Shown here: positions 10,879 through 19,632 of the stretch, in pieces | Numbering within the stretch: the first letter of the stretch is position 1 | Layout: every line of letters begins with the position of its first letter | NCBI RefSeq assembly: GCF_024347295.1 | Contig: NZ_AP025459.1 | Location: 186,001-250,000, forward strand | DNA: 64,000 nt | Reading direction: 5' to 3' | Origin: Vibrio artabrorum | GTDB taxonomy: Bacteria; Pseudomonadota; Gammaproteobacteria; Enterobacterales; Vibrionaceae | The notes under the pieces: model-generated | Told to the model about the DNA's origin: nothing | Database searches by the model: none | Seen by the model: only the letters and a program-made list of their open reading frames with translations | Translations under genes and position numbers: made by a program

Positions 10879-11718
10879 ATGACAATCGAAAACATTAGCC
10901 AAGCAAAGGTTGCTGGTGGTTGGCACAAACAATACACCCACTTTTCTGCAACGCTTGACTGCAACATGCGTTTCGCGATTTTCTTGCCACCAAATGCAAG
11001 CAAAGAAAACCCAGTTCCTGTTTTGTATTGGTTGTCAGGCTTAACCTGTACCGATGAAAACTTCATGCAAAAAGCCGGCGCATTTAAAGCTGCGGCTGAA
11101 CAAGGCATCGCGATTGTTGCACCAGATACAAGCCCACGAGGTGAGAACGTTGCTGACAATGAAAGCTACGACTTAGGCCAAGGTGCAGGCTTCTACGTAA
11201 ATGCCACTCAAGCACCATGGGGCAGCCATTACCACATGTACGATTACGTGGTAACCGAGCTTCCTGCATTGATTGAGTCTTTCTTCCCAGTAACTTCGGT
11301 GAAGTCGATTTCTGGCCACAGCATGGGCGGACACGGTGCCCTAACGATTGGCATCAAAAACGAAGATAGCTACCGTTCTATCTCGGCATTCAGCCCAATT
11401 ACCAACCCAATGCAATGCCCTTGGGGACAAAAAGCCTTCAACCAATACCTAGGCTTAGATATTGAAGAGTGGAAACACTACGACGCTTCTGAGCTTCTAA
11501 AAACCAAAGGCACTAAACTGCCAATGTTGGTTGATCAAGGTGAAGCCGATAACTTCCTGATTGAGCAGCTTAAGCCTGAGCAATTAATCGAAGCCGCGAA
11601 GGTAACCAATGCCGAATTAGAGCTACGTATGCAGCCAGGTTACGACCACAGCTACTACTTCATCTCTAGCTTTATTGATGAACACATTGAGTTCCACGCT
11701 GCTTACTTAAACAAGTAG
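10879..11718 (+). CDS. fghA: S-formylglutathione hydrolase
   Basis: 279 residues, the family length. Esterase-D-type alpha/beta hydrolase with the nucleophile elbow SGHSMGGHGAL near residue 147, acid residues in VDQGEADNFL and the catalytic His in PGYDHSYYF. It splits S-formylglutathione into formate and glutathione, finishing the pathway begun by frmA. ATG 10879 has ACGGAG (10865-10870) 8 bases upstream. A strong terminator follows. Confidence 0.95.
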   Translation: MTIENISQAKVAGGWHKQYTHFSATLDCNMRFAIFLPPNASKENPVPVLYWLSGLTCTDENFMQKAGAFKAAAEQGIAIVAPDTSPRGENVADNESYDLGQGAGFYVNATQAPWGSHYHMYDYVVTELPALIESFFPVTSVKSISGHSMGGHGALTIGIKNEDSYRSISAFSPITNPMQCPWGQKAFNQYLGLDIEEWKHYDASELLKTKGTKLPMLVDQGEADNFLIEQLKPEQLIEAAKVTNAELELRMQPGYDHSYYFISSFIDEHIEFHAAYLNK

Positions 11719-11730
11719 CCAGATGAATTT

Positions 11731-11768
11731 AGCCCGCACCTTGTAAGCGCAAGGTGTGGGCTTTTTTG
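11731..11768 (+). terminator. Rho-independent terminator after fghA
   Basis: A 13-bp stem with one mismatch (AGCCCGCACCTTG at 11731-11743, partner 11750-11762) with a 6-base loop and a six-T tail, 13 bases after the fghA stop. Confidence 0.9.
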
Positions 11769-11981
11769 TGCCTGCTTTTACTCATACTCATCGATATAAA
11801 TCAAAGGATGTAGGCAGAGAATCGTAAGCAAAGATTTAAGATCAAAAAGTTGTGAACAGTGAGTCAACTCATTCAAACTTTCTAACAGACTGGTGCCACC
11901 TTCACTTATTCATACTCTTACAATCAGCAAATCAAACCTGTTACCATAGCGTCTTCAACATCACTTATTTTGAAGGTTGCA

Positions 11982-12383
11982 ATGAAAGTAATTAAGACTC
12001 TTTTCTTTCTGATGGTTTTATTAAGCGGCCTATTTACCGCCTGGTTGTTTATACCGATCCCTGCGACCATGGACAAACAAACACTTAATGTGCCACTAAC
12101 GGAACCGTTCAAGCTTGTGGCATATCGCAGCAATCCGAATGATGCAAGCAAACCACTCACTTACCACTACTATGTGATTTCAGATGTGGTTGGTGTGGAC
12201 GATATGGATCCGTTTCTAATTACTACAGACCAATTCGTGAAGCTTGGCGAATTCGACGAGAACACATTCAACCTTACGGTTAACGGCAAGATTGAGCGCT
12301 ACACCAACGATTTGTGGGTCAAAAAGGCCGACGGCAAGCTGCAGCACTGGTACGTGAGTATTGATGCGAACTATATTCGCTAA
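11982..12383 (+). CDS. Small membrane-anchored protein of unknown function
   Basis: 133 residues from ATG 11982, chosen over the in-frame TTG at 11970 because AAGG (11973-11976) sits just before it. One hydrophobic segment (about residues 5-24, TLFFLMVLLSGLFTAWLF) is an uncleaved anchor or signal peptide. The rest is a polar domain rich in Thr, Tyr and Asp that should lie in the periplasm. I do not recognise a family. It is monocistronic, with its own terminator. Confidence 0.7.
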   Translation: MKVIKTLFFLMVLLSGLFTAWLFIPIPATMDKQTLNVPLTEPFKLVAYRSNPNDASKPLTYHYYVISDVVGVDDMDPFLITTDQFVKLGEFDENTFNLTVNGKIERYTNDLWVKKADGKLQHWYVSIDANYIR

Positions 12384-12408
12384 AATCGAACGGCAATAGA
12401 CCTCATTC

Positions 12409-12443
12409 AAAAACTGCGCTTTGGCTTCCAAGCGCAGTTTTTG
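12409..12443 (+). terminator. Rho-independent terminator
   Basis: AAAAACTGCGCTT (12409-12421) pairs perfectly with 12430-12442 around an 8-base loop and ends in five Ts, 25 bases after the small membrane protein. The remaining 280 bases to the next gene are AT-rich and show only a likely promoter zone. Confidence 0.85.
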
Positions 12444-12723
12444 TTCCCACTCATATTAAGAAACTTTCTTAAGAGCCTATGCTCGGCTCCAAATAAATTA
12501 AAAACAATAAAAGGTCACCCATGGAATGTTGACTCTACAGACTTCAAATTATTTGGTAAATAGAATAGCATCAGGAAAAATACAACCTTAACGGAAGCGA
12601 AGTAGGGAAAACCTAACGCCTCAATTAAACGATAATTTTCAGTATCTAAATTGGTACCGTCAAGCTAATTGGGTGTAGAATGATATAAAAATCATTAACC
12701 GTTATTATTTTTTCGAGGTCACA

Positions 12724-14277
12724 ATGAAAATATTAAAGCTATTACTCGCAGGACTTATATCTATAACCATAGTGGCGTGTGGTGGCGAATCAGATTCAAG
12801 TCCGGTTCCAGCACTCAATAAAACATCTAAAGTCGTCATCCAACCTGAATCTGATACAGGGTATTCAAAGAATGCAGTGACCTCATCCTCTCTCCATTTA
12901 GGCACTACATTAAATCTCAGGGCTTATGAATTCGATTCGACGGGTGACGATGACCCAGGTCTAATGCCAGATAAGACTGCGTGGAAATCTAGTAATGAAA
13001 ATGTTGCAACCGTTAGCCAAAATGGAGAGCTGACTACTCACAACGAAGGTCATGCCGAAATAACAGCAGTCATTAATGGTGTAAGTAGCAAAGCTTATAT
13101 TATCGAAGTCAATCCTGCGGCGTTAGCTGAGATCAACCTCACCAACAACAACTATATGAACCTTCCTCAGGGCACAACTATTCACTACCGCGCTATCGCT
13201 ACTTATACTGATGGTACTTTACAAGACATAACCTCAAACGCAACTTGGGAAACCGATAATAATTCAGTGGCTAATTTCGTTGAAAAAGGCGTCTTAAAAG
13301 GGTTATCTACTGGAGAAACGGAGGTTATCGCATCATTTAAAGGGATCTATTCAAATGTGAACAGTAATAGCTGGGGCTGGGGACATACATATATCAACGT
13401 CGTTTCGGCTAAAATTAAGAATATCACACTCACAAACAATACCGAGCTAACCGTAGCTGTGGGTGAAGCGTTTAGACCGACAGTAATAGCTACATATACT
13501 GATCTAACCCAGCAAGACGTTACTATCAATACTGACTGGAAAATTTCAGATGAAACAATAGCCAAAAGTGGAAATAAAATTCAAGCCTTATCTGCTGGCA
13601 ACACCACAGCCACAGCCACTTATGCAGGGAAAAGCGTCACATTAAACTTAAAAGTAACCCCTGCGAAACTGACCAAAATAGACATAACGGAAAATGACCT
13701 TAGAAATGGTTATACTGTAGCAAAAGGTTATAGTTTACAGTTACATGCATTGGGTACCTATGGTGATGGCAGCAAACGTGATATAACCTCTATGGTTAAC
13801 TGGAACACGACTGGAAATTCGACCTATTTTACCTATCAATACAATGAGTCAGGGCTAGTTCATAGCGCAATACCAGGGTTTTCTGATATCACCGCAACCC
13901 TTGGTGATGTACAAAGCCAGCCTCAACGCATTCAAGTCAAAGATAAAGTCATTGAGTCTCTTAGGATTGCTCAACCAAAGGATAAGCTTACCCTAACAAT
14001 GACTGACCAAGATGGAAATACAGATGATCAGCGTTTCACTCCTCGTCACTTTAGTGTTGTAGCCATTGCAACCTATAGTGACAATACGGAAGGTTTCGTT
14101 CAGGATAGGATTCATTTCAAGATAGCGGATCAATCAATAGTACAACCTAGCAGGGCTAGCTACACGACAGATATTTTTTATCAAACACTTAAACCTGGCA
14201 CTACCACGCTTACGGCATGTACATATCAAGAACAACCCGTTTGTACTGCTCCGGTTGAAATTGAAGTCATCAACTAA
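12724..14277 (+). CDS. Lipoprotein with about five bacterial Ig-like (BIG2) repeats
   Basis: 517 residues. A lipoprotein signal peptide ends in the lipobox IVAC (Cys19), so it is acylated and sits on the inner or outer membrane. The rest looks like five Ig-like BIG2/invasin-type repeats starting near residues 35, 125, 220, 305 and 400. They show the repeated pattern ATYTDGT..DIT...W. Such proteins are often surface adhesins or scaffold modules; no enzyme or ligand-binding domain is seen. The function is an inference from repeat type only. A long terminator follows 57 bases later. Confidence 0.8.
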   Translation: MKILKLLLAGLISITIVACGGESDSSPVPALNKTSKVVIQPESDTGYSKNAVTSSSLHLGTTLNLRAYEFDSTGDDDPGLMPDKTAWKSSNENVATVSQNGELTTHNEGHAEITAVINGVSSKAYIIEVNPAALAEINLTNNNYMNLPQGTTIHYRAIATYTDGTLQDITSNATWETDNNSVANFVEKGVLKGLSTGETEVIASFKGIYSNVNSNSWGWGHTYINVVSAKIKNITLTNNTELTVAVGEAFRPTVIATYTDLTQQDVTINTDWKISDETIAKSGNKIQALSAGNTTATATYAGKSVTLNLKVTPAKLTKIDITENDLRNGYTVAKGYSLQLHALGTYGDGSKRDITSMVNWNTTGNSTYFTYQYNESGLVHSAIPGFSDITATLGDVQSQPQRIQVKDKVIESLRIAQPKDKLTLTMTDQDGNTDDQRFTPRHFSVVAIATYSDNTEGFVQDRIHFKIADQSIVQPSRASYTTDIFYQTLKPGTTTLTACTYQEQPVCTAPVEIEVIN

Positions 14278-14334
14278 GTAATAAACATAAAAATAGCCAC
14301 TTAGCTTAATTCAGTTAAGACGCTATATACCTTT

Positions 14335-14385
14335 AAAAAGATAAAAATCCGAGAGTATTCTATACACTCGGATTTTTATCTTTTT
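14335..14385. terminator. Long bidirectional terminator
   Basis: A perfect 19-bp stem, AAAAAGATAAAAATCCGAG (14335-14353) with 14367-14385, and a 13-base loop. Runs of A and T on both sides let it work in either direction; it ends the Ig-like lipoprotein transcript. Confidence 0.88.
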
Positions 14386-14387
14386 AA

Positions 14388-14404
14388 GAGCTTTGTTGCG
14401 TAAA
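14388..14404. repeat. Solo IS5-type end
   Basis: GCTTTGTTGCGTAAAT (14389-14404) matches the left end of the intact IS5-family element at 42596 nearly base for base. No transposase sequence follows. A second, worse match (GGGCTTTGTTACAG, 14880-14893) lies beyond the small lipoprotein gene in the same orientation. They may be scars of old insertions. Confidence 0.5.
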
Positions 14405-14490
14405 TCGATGGGCTCTTTACTTGTCATGGCTCGACTCATCAAGGCTCTTGAACTATTGTTAAACATATCAGTCGTTCGAGAGGGTCAAAT

Positions 14491-14871
14491 ATGGCAAAGT
14501 TCATATTACTACTATTTTTTATGGTTATTTCTACGGGCTGCGGAACAAGCGACAGTACCCTAATTGAAAGCGGACATAACATGGCTTATGTGCAAGGTTT
14601 TCATGATGGCAGACACAGTGGTATACAAGAAGCTGGCAATAACTTTGAAACCTATATTAAGGACCAAAAGCGTTATGAATCCGATGTTGATTATCAGCAA
14701 GGTTGGATCGCAGGTGAGTCTGAGGGGAAAAGACTACAAGATAATGCAAGATCATTCGGTAAAAGCGTCGCGACTAGCTATCATCCAAAGTCTGAAGTGA
14801 CCAATCCTGACAATGAGGCAAAAAAAGCATTAAAGAGTGTCGATACATCGGACTTAAAAAACCTAGAATAA
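14491..14871 (+). CDS. Small lipoprotein with two YxxG-type repeats
   Basis: 126 residues. The signal ends in the lipobox ISTGC (Cys17). Two related units follow: YVQGFHDGRHSGI near residue 34 and YQQGWIAGESEGK near residue 69, each spaced by Gly and aromatic residues. The C-terminal third is polar and probably unstructured. I do not recognise a function. It lies between two IS5-end-like scars, so it may have come with mobile DNA. Confidence 0.65.
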   Translation: MAKFILLLFFMVISTGCGTSDSTLIESGHNMAYVQGFHDGRHSGIQEAGNNFETYIKDQKRYESDVDYQQGWIAGESEGKRLQDNARSFGKSVATSYHPKSEVTNPDNEAKKALKSVDTSDLKNLE

Positions 14872-15346
14872 CAATTCAAAGGGCTTTGTTACAGTGCTCA
14901 GAGACTTTGTTTTTTGACGTCATTAAGCCACTCGTTAGCTATTGTATATTCTCAAGGTGAGCAAGTCGGTTTAATTCTGATGCGCCAAGCATCACTTCTT
15001 GCTGTCGATTCGTAAAATATCTGCTGTATTATTTAAGACTAATAGTTGTTTTGTAACGTTATATCGCGTTTTTCGAGACATTCCTTTTTCCATATTGCTT
15101 TCCCTTTTCCACCGAGTGCTACTCAATGCCGAATAAACCATCAAATGATTCATTCTTTGTATGGAGTGTTGCTCGTCAGCATACAAATTTTTTGGGAAAG
15201 AATGACTATCTCAGCGTTTAGACAGTGCTGCTGACAAAGTATCGTAAAATTTGGTTAGGGAAGAGGAAGAAAGTCTCAGCTCCGAATTGACTTGGGGCAC
15301 GGATAAGCTCGGAAAGCCTACACAATACGATGCAACAGACTCAAAC
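14872..15346. other. Gene-free stretch with possible IS5 debris
   Basis: 475 bases without a convincing gene. It opens with an IS5-end-like sequence (14880-14893). At 15044-15060 a 17-base match, TAGTTGTTTTGTAACGT, repeats the start region of the IS5 transposase gene seen at 43545-43561. Short minus-strand frames here have no ribosome binding site and no family likeness. Heavily decayed insertion sequence is the best guess. Confidence 0.35.
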
Positions 15347-15377
15347 AAAAGCCGCTGTTGATGAGCAGCGGCTTTTT
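15347..15377 (-). terminator. Terminator of the scrA-scrK-scrB operon
   Basis: AAAAGCCGCTG (15347-15357) pairs with CAGCGGCTTTT (15366-15376) around an 8-base loop. On the minus strand the stem ends in TTTTGTTTG. It lies 18 bases after the scrB stop. Confidence 0.85.
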
Positions 15378-15394
15378 GGTGAAACAAAGAGGGC

Positions 15395-16840
15395 TTAATC
15401 ATCTAGCCCTGTCATTGGGCTCATCGAATGGTAAACGGTTTTTACGTCACCTTTGATGGACAGCACACTTAAATCATCAATGAAGAAACGGCTGGTCATG
15501 GTATGTTTACCGCCATTGATGAAGATTTCGATGACCGACTTGTCGACATAAACCTCGATGGTTTGCTTGATGCTCAACCTCGGCGCTTTTCTCACACACC
15601 CAAAGTCTTCAGCGTAGAGTTTAGACATCTTGCTACGATCGAGAGTGAACGCCTTATTTGTCGCACTGAACACGATGTTATCACCCGCAACGTTGGCAAG
15701 TGTAAACTCAAACTCGTCCGCATCCGTTTCGATCTCAACCATGAAGCTGGTCGTATCCAGTTCAAGAACATTTTCAACCGTAACCGCTTCACCCTGTAGC
15801 ACTTTCAATTCAGGTAAAGCAGACTGAACAAGATAGCCATCTTGGATGTGAAGTTCGCGAGGTAACGACAACATACCCGCCCACTGATGTTCGTTAGATG
15901 GTGTGTCAATCTCTGGCAGACCAATCCAAGCAATCATAATACGGCGACCTTTATCATCTAAATAAGTCTGTGGGGCGTAGAAATCAAAGCCGTAATCCGG
16001 CTGCGCGATGTCTTGATGATTTTCCAATTCCGCCGTATCTAGGTTCAGGCGATCACCCACAATGTAAGCCACAGAATAGATATTTTTGAAGTCGTATGGG
16101 TTTTTGCTCGACACGCCTTGCGGAGAAAACAGCATCACCGACTGATTGTCTATTGCAAAGAAATCGGGACACTCCCACATATAGCCAAGGTTGTTGTAAC
16201 GAGTTTGAATTGGGCCTTTGTGCTGCCAATTCATCAGGTCACGGCTGCGATATAGCGCCATTGAACCTGTTTCCTGAGGTGTTTGAGCCCCCACAACCAT
16301 CAGGTAATCGTCACCCTGCTTCCACACTTTTGGGTCGCGGAAATGTTCAGTGTAGTGCTCGTTTTCAATAACCACGCCGTGCTTTTCTATTTTGCCGTCG
16401 GCAGACATCTTGGCAAAACATTGAGTTGGAATTCGTTGCCAGTTTTCATCACGTTTATTTCCCGTAAAGAACAACAGTGCCTTACCGTTTTCAACCAATG
16501 CGCCACCAGAATAAACACCGTGAGAATCGTAATCTTGGTCTGGGTGTAGGCCAATGCCGTGGTCTTCGAAATGAACGAAGTCTTTGGTTGAAAGGTGGTA
16601 CCAATACTTCATGCCATGGACAGGACCAACCGGCGTCCACTGATAAAATAAGTGGTGCTCTCCATTAAAGAAACACAAGCCATTTGGGTCATTGAGCAGG
16701 CCAAACTTAGGCGCAACATGGTAGCTTGGATAGCCAGAGTCTTGTTTGCGAAGCTCTACCATCGCATCAATACTCTCTTGAGAAATATCTTCTATACGGC
16801 GATATCTTTGCTCTACTGTCCAGTTCGAGTTCAAACTCAT
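15395..16840 (-). CDS. scrB: Sucrose-6-phosphate hydrolase (GH32)
   Basis: 481 residues from ATG 16840; a longer frame exists but a strong AGGAGAG site sits just before this ATG and overlaps the scrK end. GH32 motifs are intact: nucleophile LNDPNG near residue 47, FRDPKVW, and acid/base WECPDFF. It splits sucrose-6-phosphate, made by the ScrA permease, into glucose-6-phosphate and fructose in the cytoplasm. The start overlaps the scrK stop by 4 bases (ATGA), so the two are translationally coupled. Confidence 0.95.
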   Translation of the reverse strand: MSLNSNWTVEQRYRRIEDISQESIDAMVELRKQDSGYPSYHVAPKFGLLNDPNGLCFFNGEHHLFYQWTPVGPVHGMKYWYHLSTKDFVHFEDHGIGLHPDQDYDSHGVYSGGALVENGKALLFFTGNKRDENWQRIPTQCFAKMSADGKIEKHGVVIENEHYTEHFRDPKVWKQGDDYLMVVGAQTPQETGSMALYRSRDLMNWQHKGPIQTRYNNLGYMWECPDFFAIDNQSVMLFSPQGVSSKNPYDFKNIYSVAYIVGDRLNLDTAELENHQDIAQPDYGFDFYAPQTYLDDKGRRIMIAWIGLPEIDTPSNEHQWAGMLSLPRELHIQDGYLVQSALPELKVLQGEAVTVENVLELDTTSFMVEIETDADEFEFTLANVAGDNIVFSATNKAFTLDRSKMSKLYAEDFGCVRKAPRLSIKQTIEVYVDKSVIEIFINGGKHTMTSRFFIDDLSVLSIKGDVKTVYHSMSPMTGLDD

Positions 16841-17796
16841 ACACTCTCCTCTACGGCATTCGTATTTGAAGAGTTTTTTTGAATAAACTGAGTTAGAGCT
16901 TCTTGCGTTGGAAGTGCGGTCATTGCGCCTTTTTGCGTTGTCGCCAGTGCACCACAACCATTCGCCCACTGAATTGCAGAATCGACGACTTGTTGATTGT
17001 TCCACTCATCATGTTGAGAAAGTTTTGCAAGCAAGCCACCAACAAAAGCATCGCCTGCCCCTGTAGTATCCACTGGCGTCACTGAACGACCTGACATCAA
17101 CACACCTTGCGTTTCAAATACTCGCCATACGCCTTTCGCACCCTGTGTAACCAGAACAAGCGTGTTGTTAAGATCTGCAATATGAGCCAAACCTTGCTCC
17201 ATCGACGTTGAACAGGTTAAGAAATCCAACTCTTCTTCCGAGAATTTAACCACATCCGCCAACGCTACCGCTTGCATGACCACAGACTTGATTGCTGAGG
17301 GATCTTGCCACACTTCATCACGAAGGTTTGGATCGAAGCTGATGTAACCACCAGCCGCTTTCATGCGTCGGATGGCTTCAAAGGTACTGCTTCGACTTGG
17401 CTCATTAGCCAGAGAGATTGAGCAGACGTGTAGCCACTCGTTTTTCTTAAACTTAGGAATGTCATCCACAGACATAAACTGATCGGCACTTGGCTTCACC
17501 ATAAACGTAAAGCTGCGTTCACCTTGGTCATCAAGGTCCACCACCACCGTTGACGTTCGCTGTTCAGGATCCTTCACCAAACGTTCGGTATTCACACCTT
17601 CGTTTTGCAGAGTCACTTCCATAAAGGTGCCAAACGGGTCGTTACCCACTCGGCCGAAAAAGGCGCTTTTGCCTAAAAGACGAGTAATAGCAACCGCGAC
17701 ATTGGCAGGAGCACCACCCGGACATTTCAACAATGTCTTATCTGTCTCCGGAATGAGGTCGACGACAGCGTCTCCCGTTACCCAAACTTGATTCAT
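16837..17796 (-). CDS. scrK: Fructokinase (PfkB family)
   Basis: 319 residues from ATG 17796 (MNQVWVTGDAVVDLIPE), which is preceded by AAGGTAAG. PfkB sugar-kinase motifs are seen: GGAPANVAVA near residue 35 and the ATP/anion-hole motif DTTGAGDAFVGG near 250. It phosphorylates the fructose released by ScrB. Middle gene of the sucrose operon, between scrA and scrB; it ends in the 4-base overlap with scrB. Confidence 0.94.
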   Translation of the reverse strand: MNQVWVTGDAVVDLIPETDKTLLKCPGGAPANVAVAITRLLGKSAFFGRVGNDPFGTFMEVTLQNEGVNTERLVKDPEQRTSTVVVDLDDQGERSFTFMVKPSADQFMSVDDIPKFKKNEWLHVCSISLANEPSRSSTFEAIRRMKAAGGYISFDPNLRDEVWQDPSAIKSVVMQAVALADVVKFSEEELDFLTCSTSMEQGLAHIADLNNTLVLVTQGAKGVWRVFETQGVLMSGRSVTPVDTTGAGDAFVGGLLAKLSQHDEWNNQQVVDSAIQWANGCGALATTQKGAMTALPTQEALTQFIQKNSSNTNAVEESV

Positions 17797-17921
17797 CTTT
17801 CTTACCTTAAAACTGAAAATCATGACAAGTGAATGGATATAACGGTTCACATTGTCATGTAAAAATATAAAAAGGCTAGCTAAGCCAAATCACCTAGCTA
17901 GCACCCTAAAGCTTAGGAAAT

Positions 17922-17946
17922 GAAGTGAAAAGGGGGACTTCACTTC
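17922..17946 (-). other. Hairpin between scrA and scrK
   Basis: GAAGTGAA (17922-17929) pairs with TTCACTTC (17939-17946) 12 bases after the scrA stop, with no T run. It may be a partial terminator or RNA-processing point that sets the ratio of permease to enzymes. Confidence 0.45.
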
Positions 17947-17958
17947 TAGGGAGAAACG

Positions 17959-19398
17959 TTAAGCCGTTGCTTTAATGTTTTGTTTATTACGCTCGCGCAG
18001 CCCTAAAACAACGGTCAGTGCAAAGGCCGTGACGAACGCGATAATCATACCGACCACGTAGTAACCGATTTTTTCCGGCGATATTGAGATAATACCGGGA
18101 ATACCAGCCGCACCAAGCGCTTGTGCTTTCACATGAAACATGGTGATGAAAGCACTTGAAACCGCAGCGGCACAAACCGCAGCAATGAATGGATAGCGAA
18201 GCTTTAGATTCACACCGAACATGGCTGGCTCTGTAATACCGAGTAAACCAGTGACGCCTGAAGGAATCGCAATACTCTTCATTTTGGTATCGCGAGTCAT
18301 GAAACCAACAGCCAGCGCCGCCGCCCCTTGTGACACGTTAGACATCGCTGCGATAGGGAAAATGAACGTGCCCCCCGTTGTTGCAATATCCGCAAGCAAC
18401 TGAGTTTCGATAGCGATAAAGCTATGATGCATGCCTGTGATAACGAATGGCGCATAAATCAAACCAAATACCGCCCCACCAATGAAACCAGCACTGTTAT
18501 ATAGCCAATTTAGGCCGTCACCCAGTAGGAAGCCAATATCACGTGTAAATGGACCCACTACCGTGAATGTCAGTAGGCCAGTCACAAAGATAGCCAATAG
18601 CGGTGTTAGCAGGTTGTCCAGAACTGAAGGCACGACTTTACGTAGACCAAGTTCTACTTTCGCAAGAATAAACGCAGAAACGAGCACTGGCAGCACTGAA
18701 CCTTGATAGCCCACTTTCTCAATTTCGAAGCCCAGAATGTTCCAAACCGGAATATTGCCTGTCACCGATGCACTGCCGAAGCCCCAACCATTCAGAAGAT
18801 CTGGGTGAACCATTAACATCCCTAAAGCCGCACCAAGGTATGGGTTACCACCAAACTTCTTACTCGCTGAAAATGCCAATAAAATAGGTAAGTAAACAAA
18901 AGGAGCATTAGCAAATGTGTTGATCATGTTTGCTAAGTCAGTCAAGCTCGGATTCGCGTCGATCAAAGATTTGCCATCAATGAACAAGCCTTGAGCCGTC
19001 AATAGGTTGTAGATACCCATCAACAAACCACCAGCAACAATCGCAGGAATAATTGGGACAAATATATCAGACAGGCCTTTCACTGCGCGCTGCACGATAT
19101 TTTGGTTGTCAGCCCCTGCCGCCGCCACATCATTGGTCGACATTTCCGTCATCTCAGTCAGTTTTGCCATCTCTGCATAAACTTGGTTGACGATGCCTGA
19201 ACCAAAGATGATCTGATATTGACCCGCGACTTTAAACTGGCCTTTGACCCCTTCTAGGTTATCAATTGCCTGTTCGTCAATTTTGTCTTGATCAGCAACG
19301 GCAAGACGCAGACGAGTCGCACAGTGCGCGAGTGCCGTGATATTACTTTTACCACCTAATAGAGTGAGCAGCTCTTTTGCTATTTTTGGATAATTCAT
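17959..19398 (-). CDS. scrA: PTS sucrose permease EIIBC
   Basis: 479 residues from ATG 19398 (MNYPKIAKELL), preceded by a GGGG-containing site. The N-terminal EIIB domain has the phosphocysteine at residue 26 in ALAHCATRLRL; a linker near 90-110 leads to a ten-helix EIIC domain. No EIIA domain is present, so phosphate must come from the cell's glucose-type EIIA. It imports sucrose as sucrose-6-phosphate. First gene of the scrA-scrK-scrB operon, divergent from scrR, with a repressor-like site 40-60 bases upstream. Confidence 0.94.
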   Translation of the reverse strand: MNYPKIAKELLTLLGGKSNITALAHCATRLRLAVADQDKIDEQAIDNLEGVKGQFKVAGQYQIIFGSGIVNQVYAEMAKLTEMTEMSTNDVAAAGADNQNIVQRAVKGLSDIFVPIIPAIVAGGLLMGIYNLLTAQGLFIDGKSLIDANPSLTDLANMINTFANAPFVYLPILLAFSASKKFGGNPYLGAALGMLMVHPDLLNGWGFGSASVTGNIPVWNILGFEIEKVGYQGSVLPVLVSAFILAKVELGLRKVVPSVLDNLLTPLLAIFVTGLLTFTVVGPFTRDIGFLLGDGLNWLYNSAGFIGGAVFGLIYAPFVITGMHHSFIAIETQLLADIATTGGTFIFPIAAMSNVSQGAAALAVGFMTRDTKMKSIAIPSGVTGLLGITEPAMFGVNLKLRYPFIAAVCAAAVSSAFITMFHVKAQALGAAGIPGIISISPEKIGYYVVGMIIAFVTAFALTVVLGLRERNKQNIKATA

Positions 19399-19435
19399 TA
19401 CATACCCCATTGGATTATCATTTGTGCCTTTGAAC

Positions 19436-19455
19436 TTTCGGGAACGTTTGCAAAA
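19436..19455. promoter_or_regulatory. ScrR-type operator upstream of scrA
   Basis: TTTCGGGAACGTTTGCAAAA lies 38 bases upstream of the scrA start. The core TTTCGGGAACGTT recurs twice before scrY, which points to one LacI-type repressor, most likely ScrR. Confidence 0.72.
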
Positions 19456-19587
19456 CAAATTTTTGCTTAGAAATAACAAATGATCAAAGATAACTGCTCA
19501 ATAGTGTGAGGATGATCTTTAAATTATCTCCCCTGGATGAGGCGAGAGGGTTAAAATCTCCGAATAAACAGGGAAATTTGATGGCTC

Positions 19588-19597
19588 GTTTGCAAAC
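19588..19597. promoter_or_regulatory. Possible second operator near scrR
   Basis: The perfect 10-bp palindrome GTTTGCAAAC lies 36 bases before the scrR start and shares GTTTGCAAA with the scrA operator. It may mediate autorepression of scrR. Confidence 0.45.
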
Positions 19598-19632
19598 AAT
19601 CCCAAAACTAAAATGATAATGGATAATTTATA

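Noticed and set aside
14992..15186. 64-codon minus-strand frame with MSRKTRYNVTKQ
   Set aside because: It mimics the IS5 transposase start only weakly and lacks a ribosome site; treated as debris.
16841..17005. Longer N-terminus for scrB
   Set aside because: It lies inside scrK in another frame, and the ATG at 16840 has a strong ribosome site.
19399..19479. Longer N-terminus for scrA
   Set aside because: It would run through the operator-like site and adds Cys- and Arg-rich residues foreign to EIIB domains; ATG 19398 fits the family start.
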